Source of the DNA: Quillaja saponaria | Taxonomy: Eukaryota > Streptophyta > Magnoliopsida > Fabales > Quillajaceae | Assembly: GCA_029379385.1 (NCBI GenBank) | Contig: CM055610.1 | Coordinates: 19,617,422-19,681,421 of the forward strand | Length of the DNA: 64,000 bases | Reading direction: 5' to 3' | Shown: positions 12,101-24,900 of the stretch, piece after piece | How the letters are laid out: each line of letters begins with the position of its first letter | Numbering within the stretch: the first letter of the stretch is position 1 | Notes under the pieces: generated by a model | What the model was told of the DNA's origin: nothing | Seen by the model: the letters and a program-made list of their open reading frames with translations, nothing else | Databases searched by the model: none | Made by a program: the position numbers and the translations under genes

Positions 12101-13284
12101 AACTCAATAATATTTTTTGAGTGGAAGAGAAGAAAATTTATGTAAGTTATTTAGTTACTTTGTTTAAAAACTCAAGTGCCATCTTTCTTCTTTGTTTGTG
12201 CGGAAAAATGCACAAATCCTTTTCAGCTGAGGGGAAGGGATGGTTATGAGTGCTTCTGATGAGGTCTGCAACATTACCAGGCTTTTCTTTATTTTATATT
12301 CTATAACCGTGCCCTGTATTTCAGGAGGGGGACCCATTTTCTATGGACATTCTAGACGAGCGCACCAAGAAAGCAGAAGCTTGGCACCGCGATGCTGCAG
12401 TTCGAGCTCGATATACCAGACCAGCGCAGCCTATCACATGTGCTACATTTGCTCAAGATGTTCTAGAAGGAAGAGCACAGGCTTCACAGGCACATGAACA
12501 CAAACACCAACCGCTGATATTTGGACCTGCCAGTCTTGTGAATGGAAGCTTAACAAGTGAGAGGGAAAGAATGGCTGCTCAGGTTTTCCAACCTAGTCAT
12601 AGGTATAACTTTGTTCCCTTCCTAAAACTTAAATGAGCATTTTAGGTGTTTAAAGGAATAAATAAAATGATCTGAGGAAATGTCTTGAGAGAGAAACCTG
12701 AGCCTCCTAGGCAAAGTTTCATAAAGCAGTAGTATATTGATAACAAGTATTTTGGAATCTGTTGTTGGATATGTGTCTTTCCAGTTTTTTCTCCTATGCT
12801 TCTTTTGGGGGGGGAAAAAGAAATCTTTTTAGTAGCGTAAAACTGTTTCTAAAGGCAGACCAATATTGGTGCGTAATTCCATATTTTCGGTATTATCTGG
12901 TTTATCATTGGTTGGAAGGGAGGATCTGTTTCCTCTGGTTAAACTTCTCATGAATGACCAAAAAATTGTTTGTAGGGAAATGTTAAAAAGAAAAGTTTAT
13001 AGCTCTGTATTAATCTCGTCTGAAATACTGGGTTGATATTATTTGAAAGGATGCCAACCATGAGCATCGAGGAAGCTGGGCTAAAAGAAATGGAGATCAT
13101 GAACAAATGGCAAGAGAGAAATGTTGAACTCATGCAAGAAGCCAATTCCTCGTGGTACAAGGATAAAAAGTCAAGTCCAGGAGAAGATGATGATGCTGCT
13201 CAAGATAAGGCAAGGGCTTGGGATGACTGGAAGGATGATAATCCTAGAGGTGCTGGCAATAAGAAGCTCACTCCTTGTGGGTGA
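9145..13284 (+). CDS. TAP46: TAP46, PP2A-associated regulatory subunit (alpha4/IGBP1 family)
   Basis: Nine exons join in phase: 9145-9240, 9337-9459, 10931-11017, 11113-11217, 11453-11614, 11797-11832, 11919-11990, 12325-12602 and 13050-13284, giving 397 residues (family usually about 400). The N-terminal half is the helical alpha4 domain that binds PP2A-type catalytic subunits; it includes CEALEKCEDMISKLGLFS and VPFYHGELTEK, followed by the basic run IARFKRQRAAESKL. After an acidic linker come the conserved C-terminal blocks DERTKKAEAWHRDA and PTMSIEEAGLKEMEIMNKW, ending in a charged DDWKDDNPRGAGNKK tail. In plants TAP46 acts in the cytosol and nucleus as a PP2A/PP4/PP6 partner and TOR effector. 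The first ATG of the frame was used and matches the family N-terminus (MGEFSMEEMPLP). An in-frame alternative acceptor after 11088 would add eight residues to exon 4. No frame breaks were seen. Confidence 0.95.
9837..9895 (+). pseudogene. Possible U2 snRNA 5'-end fragment in TAP46 intron 2
   Basis: A 15-base string GCCTTTTGGCTAAGA matches the conserved 5' stem-loop region of U2 snRNA, with looser agreement on both sides (ATCA before, CCA after). The roughly 37-base insert is flanked by exact direct repeats of TGGAATGATAT (9837-9847 and 9885-9895), which look like a target-site duplication. It is far too short to be a functional U2 gene and has no USE/TATA promoter of the plant snRNA type next to it. 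A chance match remains possible. Confidence 0.4.
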
Positions 13285-16200
13285 AGTGCTTATTTTGATT
13301 GATAGGTGGAGTCATGAATTTTGTAGTCAGATTGCTCCATTTGTATGTTATGACAGTTGTGTAATATCATCCAGATCTTGGTTTTGATATGTATGTATAT
13401 TTATTATTTTCTTATACTTTTTTATGCAAGAATAAAACTCCCCCTTCATTCCACTCATTTTCTAGTGCTTTCTACGATGTTTGTTCACGAATAGCTAGGT
13501 TTCCAAAGATAAATTCTCATACATTTTGGTAAGTAAACATTTTTCTATGCCATGAGAGATGGACATACAGATCGTGATTGAAAGTTGTAATTTGTTGATA
13601 CATGCTACTTTGATGTATATAACCCTTGAGGTCTTGCTTGGAGAATTCATGCTAATTTCATGTTCTTTCATTTCCGTCATATATTTCACGGCCAATTCCT
13701 TTTCTGGTTTTGTTTTTCTTTCTTTCCTTTGCTTTTAAAAAAAATCTCTAGTAGCTCTTTTGGATGGCTGAATTTAATATTAGGATTGAAAATTTGACAA
13801 AGGTTTCAGATTCCCTCTTAAATTTGAAGGGTGTGGCTTGACGTGTTTAATTAATCAAAATAAATAAATATTAAAAAATAATTGGATTGCTTCACAATAC
13901 ACATGTTACAAAAGATAATTAATTAAAAAAATAAAAAATCAAAGAAAGTAGAGGTGTTTAGATTTCAAATATCATTGAAATTATTTTATGAAGAAAAATG
14001 ATTAAAGGACTTCAATTTCTAAACTTTATAGTTTTTGATTTTTTTTAATCATAATTGTTTTTCTTATTCTTAATATTTAGATTTTTAGTCCAATAATTGA
14101 ACACAAGTCACACCCAAAATTAAAATATGAATCATGATAGATCCATGATTTTTAATCACATCATTAATAAATTGGGAGCGGCTTGGGTCCAAATATGGCC
14201 CCTAATTGGACATGTTCAATTCATAAGATTGACATTGAGATTAATTTAATATTAAACAATTGTAATATTAATTAAAGAAATGTCAAAGACTAGAAAAATA
14301 AAAATAAAAATAAAATTAGCAAATGAAATATTTAAAATACTAAAAAAATAAAAATAGGAGTTGGATTTGGATTTGGATTTGGAGCCAAAACACTTTCTGG
14401 TCTATGCATCTATTGATATTTGTTGTTCCAAAAAAAAAAAAATCAACTATTTGTTACTTTTTTAGAATTGTATTCTTCCCTTTTTCTAACCATTCAGTTA
14501 TAAGTTTCTTCAAGCTATAATTTTTTTTATCTCATGCTAAATGATGTTATATTCATGATTATGAGTTAAAAAAAATTATAGAAATCTTTAATTGGCCTAT
14601 CATTTAGTCAGAAATATTTGGTTGGTTTGTAAATAATAGAAGTATTTGATTGGCCGATCCAAAATATGAAGGCAGTTAAATGTTTAGATCTTTATGATGT
14701 TATGTATTCATGACAGAAGAGTTTACTCTTTTTGTAGCTTGATATGTCACACTATTTTTGTATGACTTGATCTTTATAATATAAAAAATATGCAACCTTA
14801 TGAACTTTAATACACTTTTGTGATATCCTATGTTGTTATTGTGCAGTAATTTTTAACACCATTGCCTTATCATTGCTCTATATGAAATACACTTCTGCTA
14901 CTTTTAGTTAGAAGTATTTGATTCTTATTACAACTTCCATGGTTTTAGCAAAAAAGAAAATTATAATTTTTAAGAAAATAATTGTGATTTGAAAAAAAAA
15001 GAAAAAAAAAAGAATAATAATTAGCAGGCATGTGTGAGTTAGTTAGTTTGTTTTTTAACAGCAAAAAAACAATACATGCATAGAGAAGAAAGTGTATAGC
15101 ACCAAATCAAACTCTTAATTCTTTTTATTTTTATTTTTCTCAATATTGTAATTTTTTTCTTGACCGTTAATTTTATTAATTGGACATATTGATCCAGTTG
15201 GCCTCATTGGACCCGCTCCCATCAAATTGAACTGCAAATACGTAAATTAGGGAGTGGACCTTAAAAAGGACATAATAAACTAAGAAAAATTAGAAAAAGA
15301 AAACAAAAAACAGGTGTTTCAGAGGGATTTCTCAAGCCAGCCTGCCAACTTATCTCAAGGATTACAAAATTACACCTTATCCCTGTTGCAGGTGTAACGC
15401 AATGTCTGTGGCCTGTCCATTTGCCAACGAAGCATTAGGACTTAGGAGCAGACTCTAAATCTAGTGTACGCTATGGCCGCTCGTTTAACTGGAACCAGAT
15501 TGCATGATTTTCTTAATTTGGGTCAACCAGTTCAGGCTCAATAATTTGGCTTCAGATTGTTAATTATTGTCTGTATTCTGGTCATCAGAAAGACTTCAAT
15601 GGGTTCTATTGCACTCAAGTGCAGCTTCTTCTTTTTCTTTTTTTTTCTTTTTTTGTTCCAGCTTAGACATGTGCAGCTAAGCACATCTTCAATTTTTTTA
15701 AGCATATCATGGTACTAAAAGGATCAGAATGAAATAACAAGCTTGAAGAAAGATTGGTGCAAAGGGGCAGCTGTACTGTATGCGAGTCCATGTTCGCACT
15801 CCCATACAAGTGTTTATAGGTTTGGAAGTGAACATCAAGAACAAAACTTTTTATCAACTGAGCTATCCAGTACATGTCTAGCTTAGTTTTAATAACATAT
15901 TACAGTGCAAAAAGTAAACCTAGAAGATGAGAAAAAGAAAAGGGATTGCAGGTAAGGAAAACCAAGGCTGCAATCAGGATGAAAAAAAATGAAAGAGGAA
16001 TGAGTAACAAGGCCATCAACATTCAACTATAAGCAAACTCAAATGGAACAGTATCAACCCATCACCCCAGATGCTCAATCTTTGATGCAAATGCATCATA
16101 AAGTAAAGAAAAAAAATTCAGAGTGAAACCGAGGTTAAAGAATAAAATATTACAGGCAATGCCTGCACAGGTAGTACCTGTAGGTATACTCAATTGCATC

Positions 16201-16489
16201 CAGATAGCATAATTGTGGGGATATAACAAGAGGGGGTAGAATCTCATACAATGATTCAAATACAAGAAGAAAATTTCAAGTATAATTTAAAAAGGAGCCA
16301 AAGAACACAGATCTCTCACTTCTACATAGCCATTACACAGCTATTTATTGTGTAGTTCTGCATTTAATGGTTCTCAACTTTCAACCAACTTCAGATAATA
16401 TAATAATATACAACAGTAAAAACACCCACAGCCGTTTCATCTTCAACTCAGATTCAACCATCAATCTTTGATTCAGATACAACCATCCA
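13285..16489. other. Intergenic between TAP46 and the phytolongin gene
   Basis: The first few hundred bases hold the TAP46 3' UTR (poly(A)-signal-like AATAAA near 13431). The next 1.8 kb is AT-rich with many A/T runs and no supported gene. From about 15.9 kb to 16489 lies the probable 3' UTR of the minus-strand phytolongin gene. Small frames at 15663-15875 and 16062-16265 (minus) have no recognisable content. Confidence 0.6.
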
Positions 16490-17263
16490 TCAATGATCAA
16501 TGCACTTAAAGCCCCTGCAAACCCACAACCATATTCCAAACAAAACTGAACACACAAATAAGTCCAGCAACAATACCACCCACACATGTTTCTTCCAAAT
16601 ATGCTTTGCCTTTTGTCGTTCAATAGCCAAGCTCTTTGGTACCGACAACGAAAAATCCCTGGAAATTCCATTGACATCATGGGACATATCCAGCTTCTTC
16701 TCCATTACAACATCTCTACCATCCACACCATTAGCCTCCATACCCACCCTCTTCTTCTTCTTCTGCAATCCTTTACTTTTATTCCCAAGCAAAGGAGCCG
16801 TTGCCACCTTGATCCCTTTCACCGAATCCAAGCTTGGATTTCGGCTGTCATTGGTTTCGCTTGCTGATGTATTCTCCAAATTCAAATCCAATACCATTGT
16901 TTCCCGGAAAATCACATCGAATTGCGCTTGAAAGCATAGCGAACTGAAATGATCAGAACCCTTCATTGACCTGCTTTCCATCATCTCTTCAATTGCGTAT
17001 TTTATACGGTCTAAGAACCAAAGACCGTCCAATTTCTCCATCTTTTCATCAAATATTAAGAAATAGACAAAAGGGTCACCCATCAAAAACAAATAGGTCC
17101 TTTGTTTGACTGTATGAGAAAACACAGAATGGTTTTTAGGGGTTTTCTCAAGGCATTGTTGAGCTAAGCCTTCAATGTTGGGTTCTCTGGACGTGTACTC
17201 TGCGAGAATTGTTGTTCCTTTAGCAATGCATGCATAGAAGATGAGGCTCGGATTTAAAATCAT
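16490..17263 (-). CDS. Phytolongin (VAMP-like longin protein without a SNARE motif)
   Basis: This single-exon frame of 257 codons starts at ATG 17263. Residues 1 to about 110 form a longin domain: it opens with MILNPSLIFYACIAKGTTIL, followed by LAQQCLEKTP, a block like that around FSHTVKQRTYLFL, and DPFVYFLIFDE. Instead of the R-SNARE coiled coil found in VAMP7-type proteins, the middle is a low-complexity basic region (GLQKKKKRVG). A single C-terminal membrane segment, about residues 229-252 (WVVLLLDLFVCSVLFGIWLW), serves as the tail anchor. This is the layout of the plant phytolongin (PHYL) family, commonly annotated as 'VAMP-like protein At1g33475', which works at membranes of the secretory pathway. 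I cannot decide between the PHYL1 and PHYL2 subgroups. The gene is divergent from neighbouring transcripts and shares no promoter with TAP46. Several plus-strand frames at 16500-16931 are shadows of it. Confidence 0.86.
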   Translation of the reverse strand: MILNPSLIFYACIAKGTTILAEYTSREPNIEGLAQQCLEKTPKNHSVFSHTVKQRTYLFLMGDPFVYFLIFDEKMEKLDGLWFLDRIKYAIEEMMESRSMKGSDHFSSLCFQAQFDVIFRETMVLDLNLENTSASETNDSRNPSLDSVKGIKVATAPLLGNKSKGLQKKKKRVGMEANGVDGRDVVMEKKLDMSHDVNGISRDFSLSVPKSLAIERQKAKHIWKKHVWVVLLLDLFVCSVLFGIWLWVCRGFKCIDH

Positions 17264-17492
17264 TGATGGGTCGAGAAGAACACAAAGAAACTAAATTTAT
17301 GGGCTCGAATTGAACGAGAAATTGCAACTCAGAGATGAGCCTGAATTAACGAAAACTGGCTTTATACATGTGAGCTTCGCCCACAGAATCGGTCGCTTCC
17401 AGGAACTGGATTCGATCAAGAACAAAACTTGTATCTCTTTTTTCCAGAAACATGGACTCTCCCCCGAAATTCTCCGAGAAAATTTTCCTCTC

Positions 17493-17500
17493 TAGGGTTT
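17493..17500 (-). promoter_or_regulatory. Telo-box (AAACCCTA) upstream of the phytolongin gene
   Basis: On the minus strand AAACCCTA lies about 230 bp before the phytolongin ATG, next to a pyrimidine-rich leader-like stretch. Telo-boxes near plant transcription starts are frequent in genes expressed in dividing tissue. Motif evidence only. Confidence 0.4.
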
Positions 17501-18982
17501 GGGACTACAGGAATTGAATAGGGGGAGCGAGTTTTGATTCGTTGGAAACTGGAAGAGAAGGGAGGAAAAAAAAAAAGAAACTAAAATTACAGAAATGTCC
17601 TATTATGATTTGGCACCGTTGAGCACAATTGCACATGGATTTATCGGTTTTTCTTTATTTTTAAAAAATAAAATAAAAAATTAACTGCATAATATTTTTT
17701 TGACTTTGTTTTATTTATTTATTTATTTATAAATAATAACAATAAAAAAACTATGGAAGACATCTGTTTAGTTTTGAAAGAAAGTGTTTGAAGGAATAAT
17801 CATTCCGATAATTATTTATCAATACTTGAATATTAAATTTTGGTGTGATTATTTCTTATCCAATGATCGGGGTGTATCAAATAAAATATAATAGCTTTGT
17901 ATAAGTTATTTAATTAAGCTTTTTTGATTTGGTCATAATTCATATATCATAATTAGTTTGTAATTGATTTTATAGTAAGTTTTTCAAAACAAATGCTTTG
18001 CTTTGTTAAACTGGGCAAAATGTTACTTTCACAAATATGATTAGAAATAATTTGAGTGAAAATACATTTTGAGATACCCATCTTGGCCTGAATTAGAAAA
18101 TTTAAATTCAAATTCTAGCTTGAATTAAAAAATATCAGACAATTAATTCAATAAACCTTTAAACCAAGTCTTTAAAATCTGATACTAGGTCTGAAATAAT
18201 ATGAAAATAATGTGAAATTAAAGTCAAGTTTAATTCATTTTATTTCAAGTCAAATACATACCGAACAATTAATGAATTAAATTCAAATAAAGTTTTAATT
18301 TGATTTGAACTATTGCTCATTTCCAACCCTTTCCAACCCTATTAACAAGTAGCTTAGAAATGTCCAACGCCATGCTTAGAAATATCGTGAAGCAGTGTCA
18401 TTCGATTTTTTAATTTGTAAACTCACAATGACAACAACATCGGATAGTTGGATGAAGGTAGACATTCGGAATAAAGTCCTTTACTTGCCGTTGTAAAAAA
18501 CAACTATTGGATGCCTCGTTTAGACATACACTCATGCCAAGGTGCGACAGGCTGTTTTGCTTCATCAACATAACTGGAATCTTGTTGATACCCATGATTC
18601 CCTTCATCTTTTTCCCCTGCTTTTACTTGGATCAAATTTATCAAAACAATTTACTTGTCTGAACGTTTTACAACAAAATTTATTGATATGGTGCATTTCT
18701 CCAATTGGGGTTTATAAAAGTCGCATTCTTGTTGATACTCCTATAAAAAGAAAAATCCTTTCTTTTTCTCTTTTTTTTCATTTTTTGGGGGGTGTCGGGT
18801 TCAGTATATAAGAGAAATATTACAATGGCAGTCAGACAGTATGCAAAACTATGGTATAAGCTGTGATCTCAACAGAAAGAGGAGGGAATGAGGGGGGGAA
18901 ATTGCTTCCTACCTATATGGTAGATCATTGAAGACCTCATGTTGCTATCTTCTTACTTCTGTTTTCTTCTTTTTCCTCAATT
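17501..18982. other. Intergenic between phytolongin and starch synthase I
   Basis: AT-rich DNA without a supported gene. The right-hand part (from about 18.8 kb) is probably the 3' UTR of the minus-strand starch synthase gene. The frame at 18542-18811 has no family resemblance. Confidence 0.6.
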
Positions 18983-21900
18983 TCAGCTAACATAAGGTGG
19001 ATCTATGAAAGCCCATTCGAAGACCTGCTCATATTGAGTGGCAGCATTTTCCCAGGTGCATTCCCTCTGCATACCCCTCTTCATCAATCCCTCCCAAGAA
19101 GTCTTGTGTTCTCTATATGTTTGAACAGCGGTTCTCAGTGCCTGTGAGTAATGCATGCATAAGTACATACATATTGACAAGGAGAATATGATTGTCGAAG
19201 ATATTGAGGGAAAAAACAGTCGGTGAAACGTTCCCATTTACGTTTCAATAGAAGAGTCAGTAGGTAAAAAGAAATAAAGCAAAGCTGGCACGATTTGTTT
19301 CATGATAGTGAATGTAATAGGAATCGCAACAAATAAATAATAAGATTATTTAGCATTGTGTTCTCAATTCATCAAGTTGGCCAGAGAAGATCAATTAAAA
19401 TCAAATATCCATAGTGTGAATTTTTTTGAGACTAAGAAAGTGAGAAGCATATATTCAAATTTAGTTATCCACAAGGACAAAACTCTGTTTTAATGTGGCC
19501 ATATATTGCTTGCTCTGCAGGAATATAGACTATCATTTCTAGAAAATCACTATTTCATTTGACAATCTCTAGCCTATTTTTTTATGATTTTAATTTCATG
19601 ACTGACCCTTATTTTTCTAAACGAATAGTTGACTTTTCCAGTTTTTATCTAAATATTTAAGCTTTACTTCATTTGATACTTATGGCTTATATATTACTAA
19701 TCCCGTTTCAATTTTTCCCATCCTACACACATTCAAAAAGAACTTTGAATCGTAGGTAGAACCATTAGAGGGAAATGTCATAGACCTGGATTTCCATTAG
19801 AAAATATACCACATAAGGTAAATTCTGGTATTGATTCTGAAATGATGTTAACTGGAGACAAGCTCACTGATTAGGATGATGAATACAAATTATATAAACA
19901 CAGATAATATGCACACAGCAAATGAACTTACTGCCAACATACTCTCTTTCGTTAGTGGGGAAAAGGTCCACCTGCCAGTGAAGTTCACAACTATGTTATA
20001 ATCAATAATGTAAAAGAAGCTGTAATATTGTCCTAATAAGATTCTAGTATCATGTCATCAGTGACAATGTAACATACACAATTTGATAGGCTTACTAAAT
20101 GCAAAAAGGTAACCATAAAAAATTGGATTATTAGATCAACTGAAGTCAGAGGCCAAACTTTTATTAAACAAATTTAAGGGAGTAGGTAAGCTATAGGCCT
20201 AACAACCAAGCAGGCAACAGGGACATCCCATTTCTCACTATCAAAAGAAGTTATCGCTTAGGTTAATGCTCACAATCTGTCATCCATTTCAGATAACAAG
20301 TTTTAGGACATTGGCACAGAAGATTACCTTCTGTTACTTCAGTTTATATTTCTTCAAGAAACATGACATGTAATCTTGGTATGCATAACTCGGTTCTAGA
20401 TTATAAAACAAGCCTTAATCACATTAGTTAGACAAAACCCTATGATGGCTGTCAACCTTCCACAGCTTCCCCAATTACCCAAAGCTTGGGACCGGCTGTG
20501 TAAATATAATAGGACCCTAACCTTGTTCTCTCAGATATTTTCTATTGTTTCTAAGGTTCAAATTCTCAAGTATCGGCATTAGAAAATCTCTTAACTCAGC
20601 TGGAGATTTTATTCGAGTAGCACCCTCTCCACATTTTGTATCATCCACACCATGGCATTGTGGTCATGATCTAAGTTCATATTTTTCGCACAGGCATTTT
20701 GGGAAGTGGTTGGGGGGGGGGGGGGGGGGACAAAGTCTAGGAGAACAACATCCTAAGAGGAACTTGATACATACCCTGTACCTTCGCCATTGCCTTCTTT
20801 AGCATTTGGATTGAATATTTCCACAGTATCCTGTAACACAAAGAACAAGAGGCATTAAGGCAATTTAGCCATAGAAGAAAGAACTGCATCTAACACTTAC
20901 AGTCTCAGACTTACTCTGAGTCCCCCAGTGTCATGAGCAACTGGTACCGTTCCATATCTCATTGCATACAATTGGTTTAGCCCACAGGGCTCAAATCTTG
21001 ATGGCATTAGAAGTATGTCGCAGCTGATCATCCGAGGACAACAGTAAGAAAGATCCACAAGTGCCAGAAAACTTTTAAGCATTAAGACCCAAATTTTGAA
21101 TTACCCTGCAGTTATCCTATGAGAAGTTGGAACATCAAATCCAACCCAACCCCGAAATTTGTCAGTATATGCTGCCTCCTGTTGCTCTCATCCAGTCTTC
21201 AAATTGCGGGTCCCCCGATCCAAGCATTACCTGAAATATTTCAATTATCTTTATTTGTATTGGGGAAAGAAATTAACTGGAAACAATACTGACAGGAAAA
21301 GGAGAGATCGCCACAACAGCTGAACTTATTTATAAGTGATTCTCACTAGAGATTACATGCATCTCTAGGGATAGGTCATTCAAGAGCCTTTCTTACTTTT
21401 TTCATCGAAAACAACCAGTAAATGAATATTCGATCACCATAGCTTGTAAGTCTTAACTACTTTAAGAGCATGGAAATCACCTGTAACTTCAGCATTAATT
21501 GGTATATATATTTAAATAAAAATTTGTAACAGAGAATTTACTTATACTCAATTTTCATAAAAAATAAAAAAGAATAAATTGATTTTCTGGATGTTTTCTC
21601 ACATGGAAACTGGATATGTATCCAAATGTCTCCCAGCTTTAAAGGCACTACTTGGAGGGTGAGAGGTTCGAATATTGGTGCACATGTTCTGCTCTTTTAC
21701 CTATACTAATATGTTTAAGAAGCTCATTGCATAATAACTTACAAACTGTACATCATCTTCCATAAGTTCCGGAATTGCCAAGCGGATCAGGTCAATGCCT
21801 TTCTGGTAGTCCAGTCTTCCAATGAATCCAATCTACAAAGCTCAACTCTAATCAATGACATGGAGAGGAGCATAGAATTTTTATCAAGCACATGAAAAAA

Positions 21901-24900
21901 TCTTACCAACGGGCAATCAGGCCTAACTGGAAGACCCAAGTTCTGCTGCAAAGAAATCTTGCACTGGACCTACACTTACAAACAATTTGAGGCAACGAGA
22001 CTATGATTAAGCTTTTGGAGGGAAGAGGGTGTAAAGAGAAAGACTAAAACAAAGCAAGCAAGCAAGCAACCTTCCCGGTTAGGTCATCAGCAGAATAATG
22101 TGAAGCAATGTGCTCATCTAAAGAAGGGTCCCATTCAGTAACATCAATGCCATTTGTGATTCCTGATCATAGAAAAAAAGAAATTAACTTGATAAGCTGG
22201 AGCATTGAAGGACATGGATTCTTTCCCTATTGATTGAAGAACATCACTTAATAAATAAACCACATTCTTATATATTTTGATGTGTGGGGAGATGAACAAA
22301 AGTGCAAGTGGACAACATAACCATTGTTGAGAAAAGATAACCATAGTAGATGCGTTCAGCAAACATCTGTATAAACTGGAGTAATAGATGACTGTTAAAA
22401 GGCCACCGGATGCTTTCTGGATAACCTCCTTTTCATTAATTGATCAGTCATAAATCATAATACTTGTTTTGTATTGTTTTGTTCAGTTTCATAATCCACA
22501 TGAAAAATGCGCATGTTGGGGAGCATTAATGTGCTAAGCCTAACATACATACTCACCTTTTCCTATCAGCTTATGCTTTTATGTTAATTGGTAATCCAAC
22601 AAAAAGAAAAAGATTATCTCTGCTACTTATGAAATCAAAATGGTCAATAGTCTAGGTGAAAAGTAAGAGGATTTCAAGCGAATTCTTTTTCTTAGAGGAC
22701 ATGTGTCAAAATTACAGTGGCTAATTGTACAAAATAACAAAGGATGAGCAAGAGGCATACTTTAAAAAGACTAGACCAGCAGATAGTTCTACTGAAAGAG
22801 TGCAAAACCTTAGAAATTTGCAAAATAAACTAAGCATAACAGAGCTGGCAAGACATAATAATTATGACAGAACTAAGTCACATCTTTTGCCACAATACTT
22901 AACCACAAATAACTCTCTTAACCTGTTCCACTGAAAATATATTGAAAGAAACAATTGTTCAATATACACACCATTAAGAATACTTCTTCGACTGCTTAAT
23001 AGCTCATGTAGCCCATATCCACCTTCAGTAGTTGTTATCTCCCCGGAATAGCCCTGCAATAAAATGGTATTTTTTAGCATTAGGAGTGTAGGAGATGAAA
23101 TCAAAGACACTCATCTGACACAAGCGTTATTATCATAAGATAGTTAATGCAACAAAACTGATGTAATGTTCTATGGTCAAGGACAACTATATTTATCACA
23201 CTGAATGAGTATCAAAATTCCAATAACATGTAAGGACTATTGGAAGCCAGACACGTAATTCCATATGATATGCAGCATTATGACCTTGCTTACTGTCAGT
23301 ATCCGGTCAGATGTCACAATTGCTCCTTTTAGAAAATTGACAGCTTCACCTGTGTCAAGAGCATGTGTCCTTGCCCAATTAGGGAATACCCATTGCAATG
23401 CTCCACACCATTCTAGAGGTAGGCTCAAATTATTGTATGTAATTGCAGGTTCCACTCCCTTCCATTTGCATTCAAAAGTTTATTTGATTAGTTTACTGAA
23501 AAAAGTCTTGAAAGACATAGAGGTATTAGATAGCAGAAGAAGAAATTGCGATTGATGATTAAATAAGTCACCACCTGCATAAGTTCATCAGGAACCCTTC
23601 CCCACATTAAAAACCTTACAAGTTAGTATAAACTACAACACTTAAACATGCACCAACCACCTACCCCACTAGGTGTGCTGTAGTCAAAGTTAATTAATTC
23701 AATCTCATGAGAACCTTTGAAACCCATACCCATCAAACCCCTGACAATGGCCAGACCTTGCATTTTGTTTGTGAGTGTTTAACTAAAGAATACGATTTCA
23801 ACTTCATAACAAAGAACAGAGAATTCCTTCTCAACAAATAGACCATAAAAAAATTGATCTATCACCACCTGTCCACCATTTGCAAAAGCCTACATTCCCA
23901 ATAAAATCCATTATAAATTTCAGTTTTACTTGTTGTTTTGTACAGAATTGGGTTTTTTTCACCAACATTGCATTTTATTGGTAGTTTTACTTTTGAGCAG
24001 TTATGTCTCATACAACAGAAACACATCACCAATGTCGATAACTGATGGGCAAAGGAGGGTGGGGTGTGAAAAATAAAATAATATAAAAGAAAGGAATCCA
24101 TAGATAAACTATCTTCTGCAAGACCATTATTTTCATACTTAACAAATGTCATACAGATCTCATCTTAGAACAGGAATACTACTGAGCAATGCACATGCAT
24201 CAGCCACTGTTGGTGGTCTTACTCGTAGTTCAAAAAAGCAAATATAGATGGTAAAGAAAGGTTATTTACCTGATGAGCTAGATTATGTATCACTAGAATA
24301 CATCGTGCGTCCTTATATACCCCATATGGACGATACTTGGCCGCCAAAAGTCTGCATTATAAATTTATGTCAATATCAGCACTCAACATCAATAAGTTCA
24401 CCACAAAAAATTTAGAGGAATTTCAAATGAAACTCCAAATCCAAGAGTTTCTACACCTTAATGAGGCATAGTCCAAAATAATTGTCCAGAATAAAGAGAA
24501 CATGGCAGGAGTTAAGGATTTTGGTGGCTATGTCATCTTTATAGAATAGAGGTGTTTGTTATGAGACATTATTAACTTAATTTGGTTTTTGTAGAATGCA
24601 AGTCAACCATTGAGCACAAAATATATATACCCATAACATTTTCTAGAGATGATTATCAATTTATCGTCAACAAGGATATAGATACCCCTACTTCTAAAAT
24701 GAAATGTGTAATCTTTTAACAAATAAGAGAGGATACAAAATCGAGGACTGCATTTTCTTAAGCATTCTCAAACTAATAAATATGACAGTTAGATAATGGA
24801 AGGGACAATGTGAAAATACAGAGGGAAATATAAGGAAATTGCATTAGATGACGAAATCAATGCAAGAAGTAGGGAGAACCGCATACACTGGCACTAGGCT

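Noticed and set aside
16500..16931. 143-codon plus-strand frame opposite the phytolongin gene
   Set aside because: It is a shadow of the minus-strand longin protein, with unlikely composition and no family resemblance.
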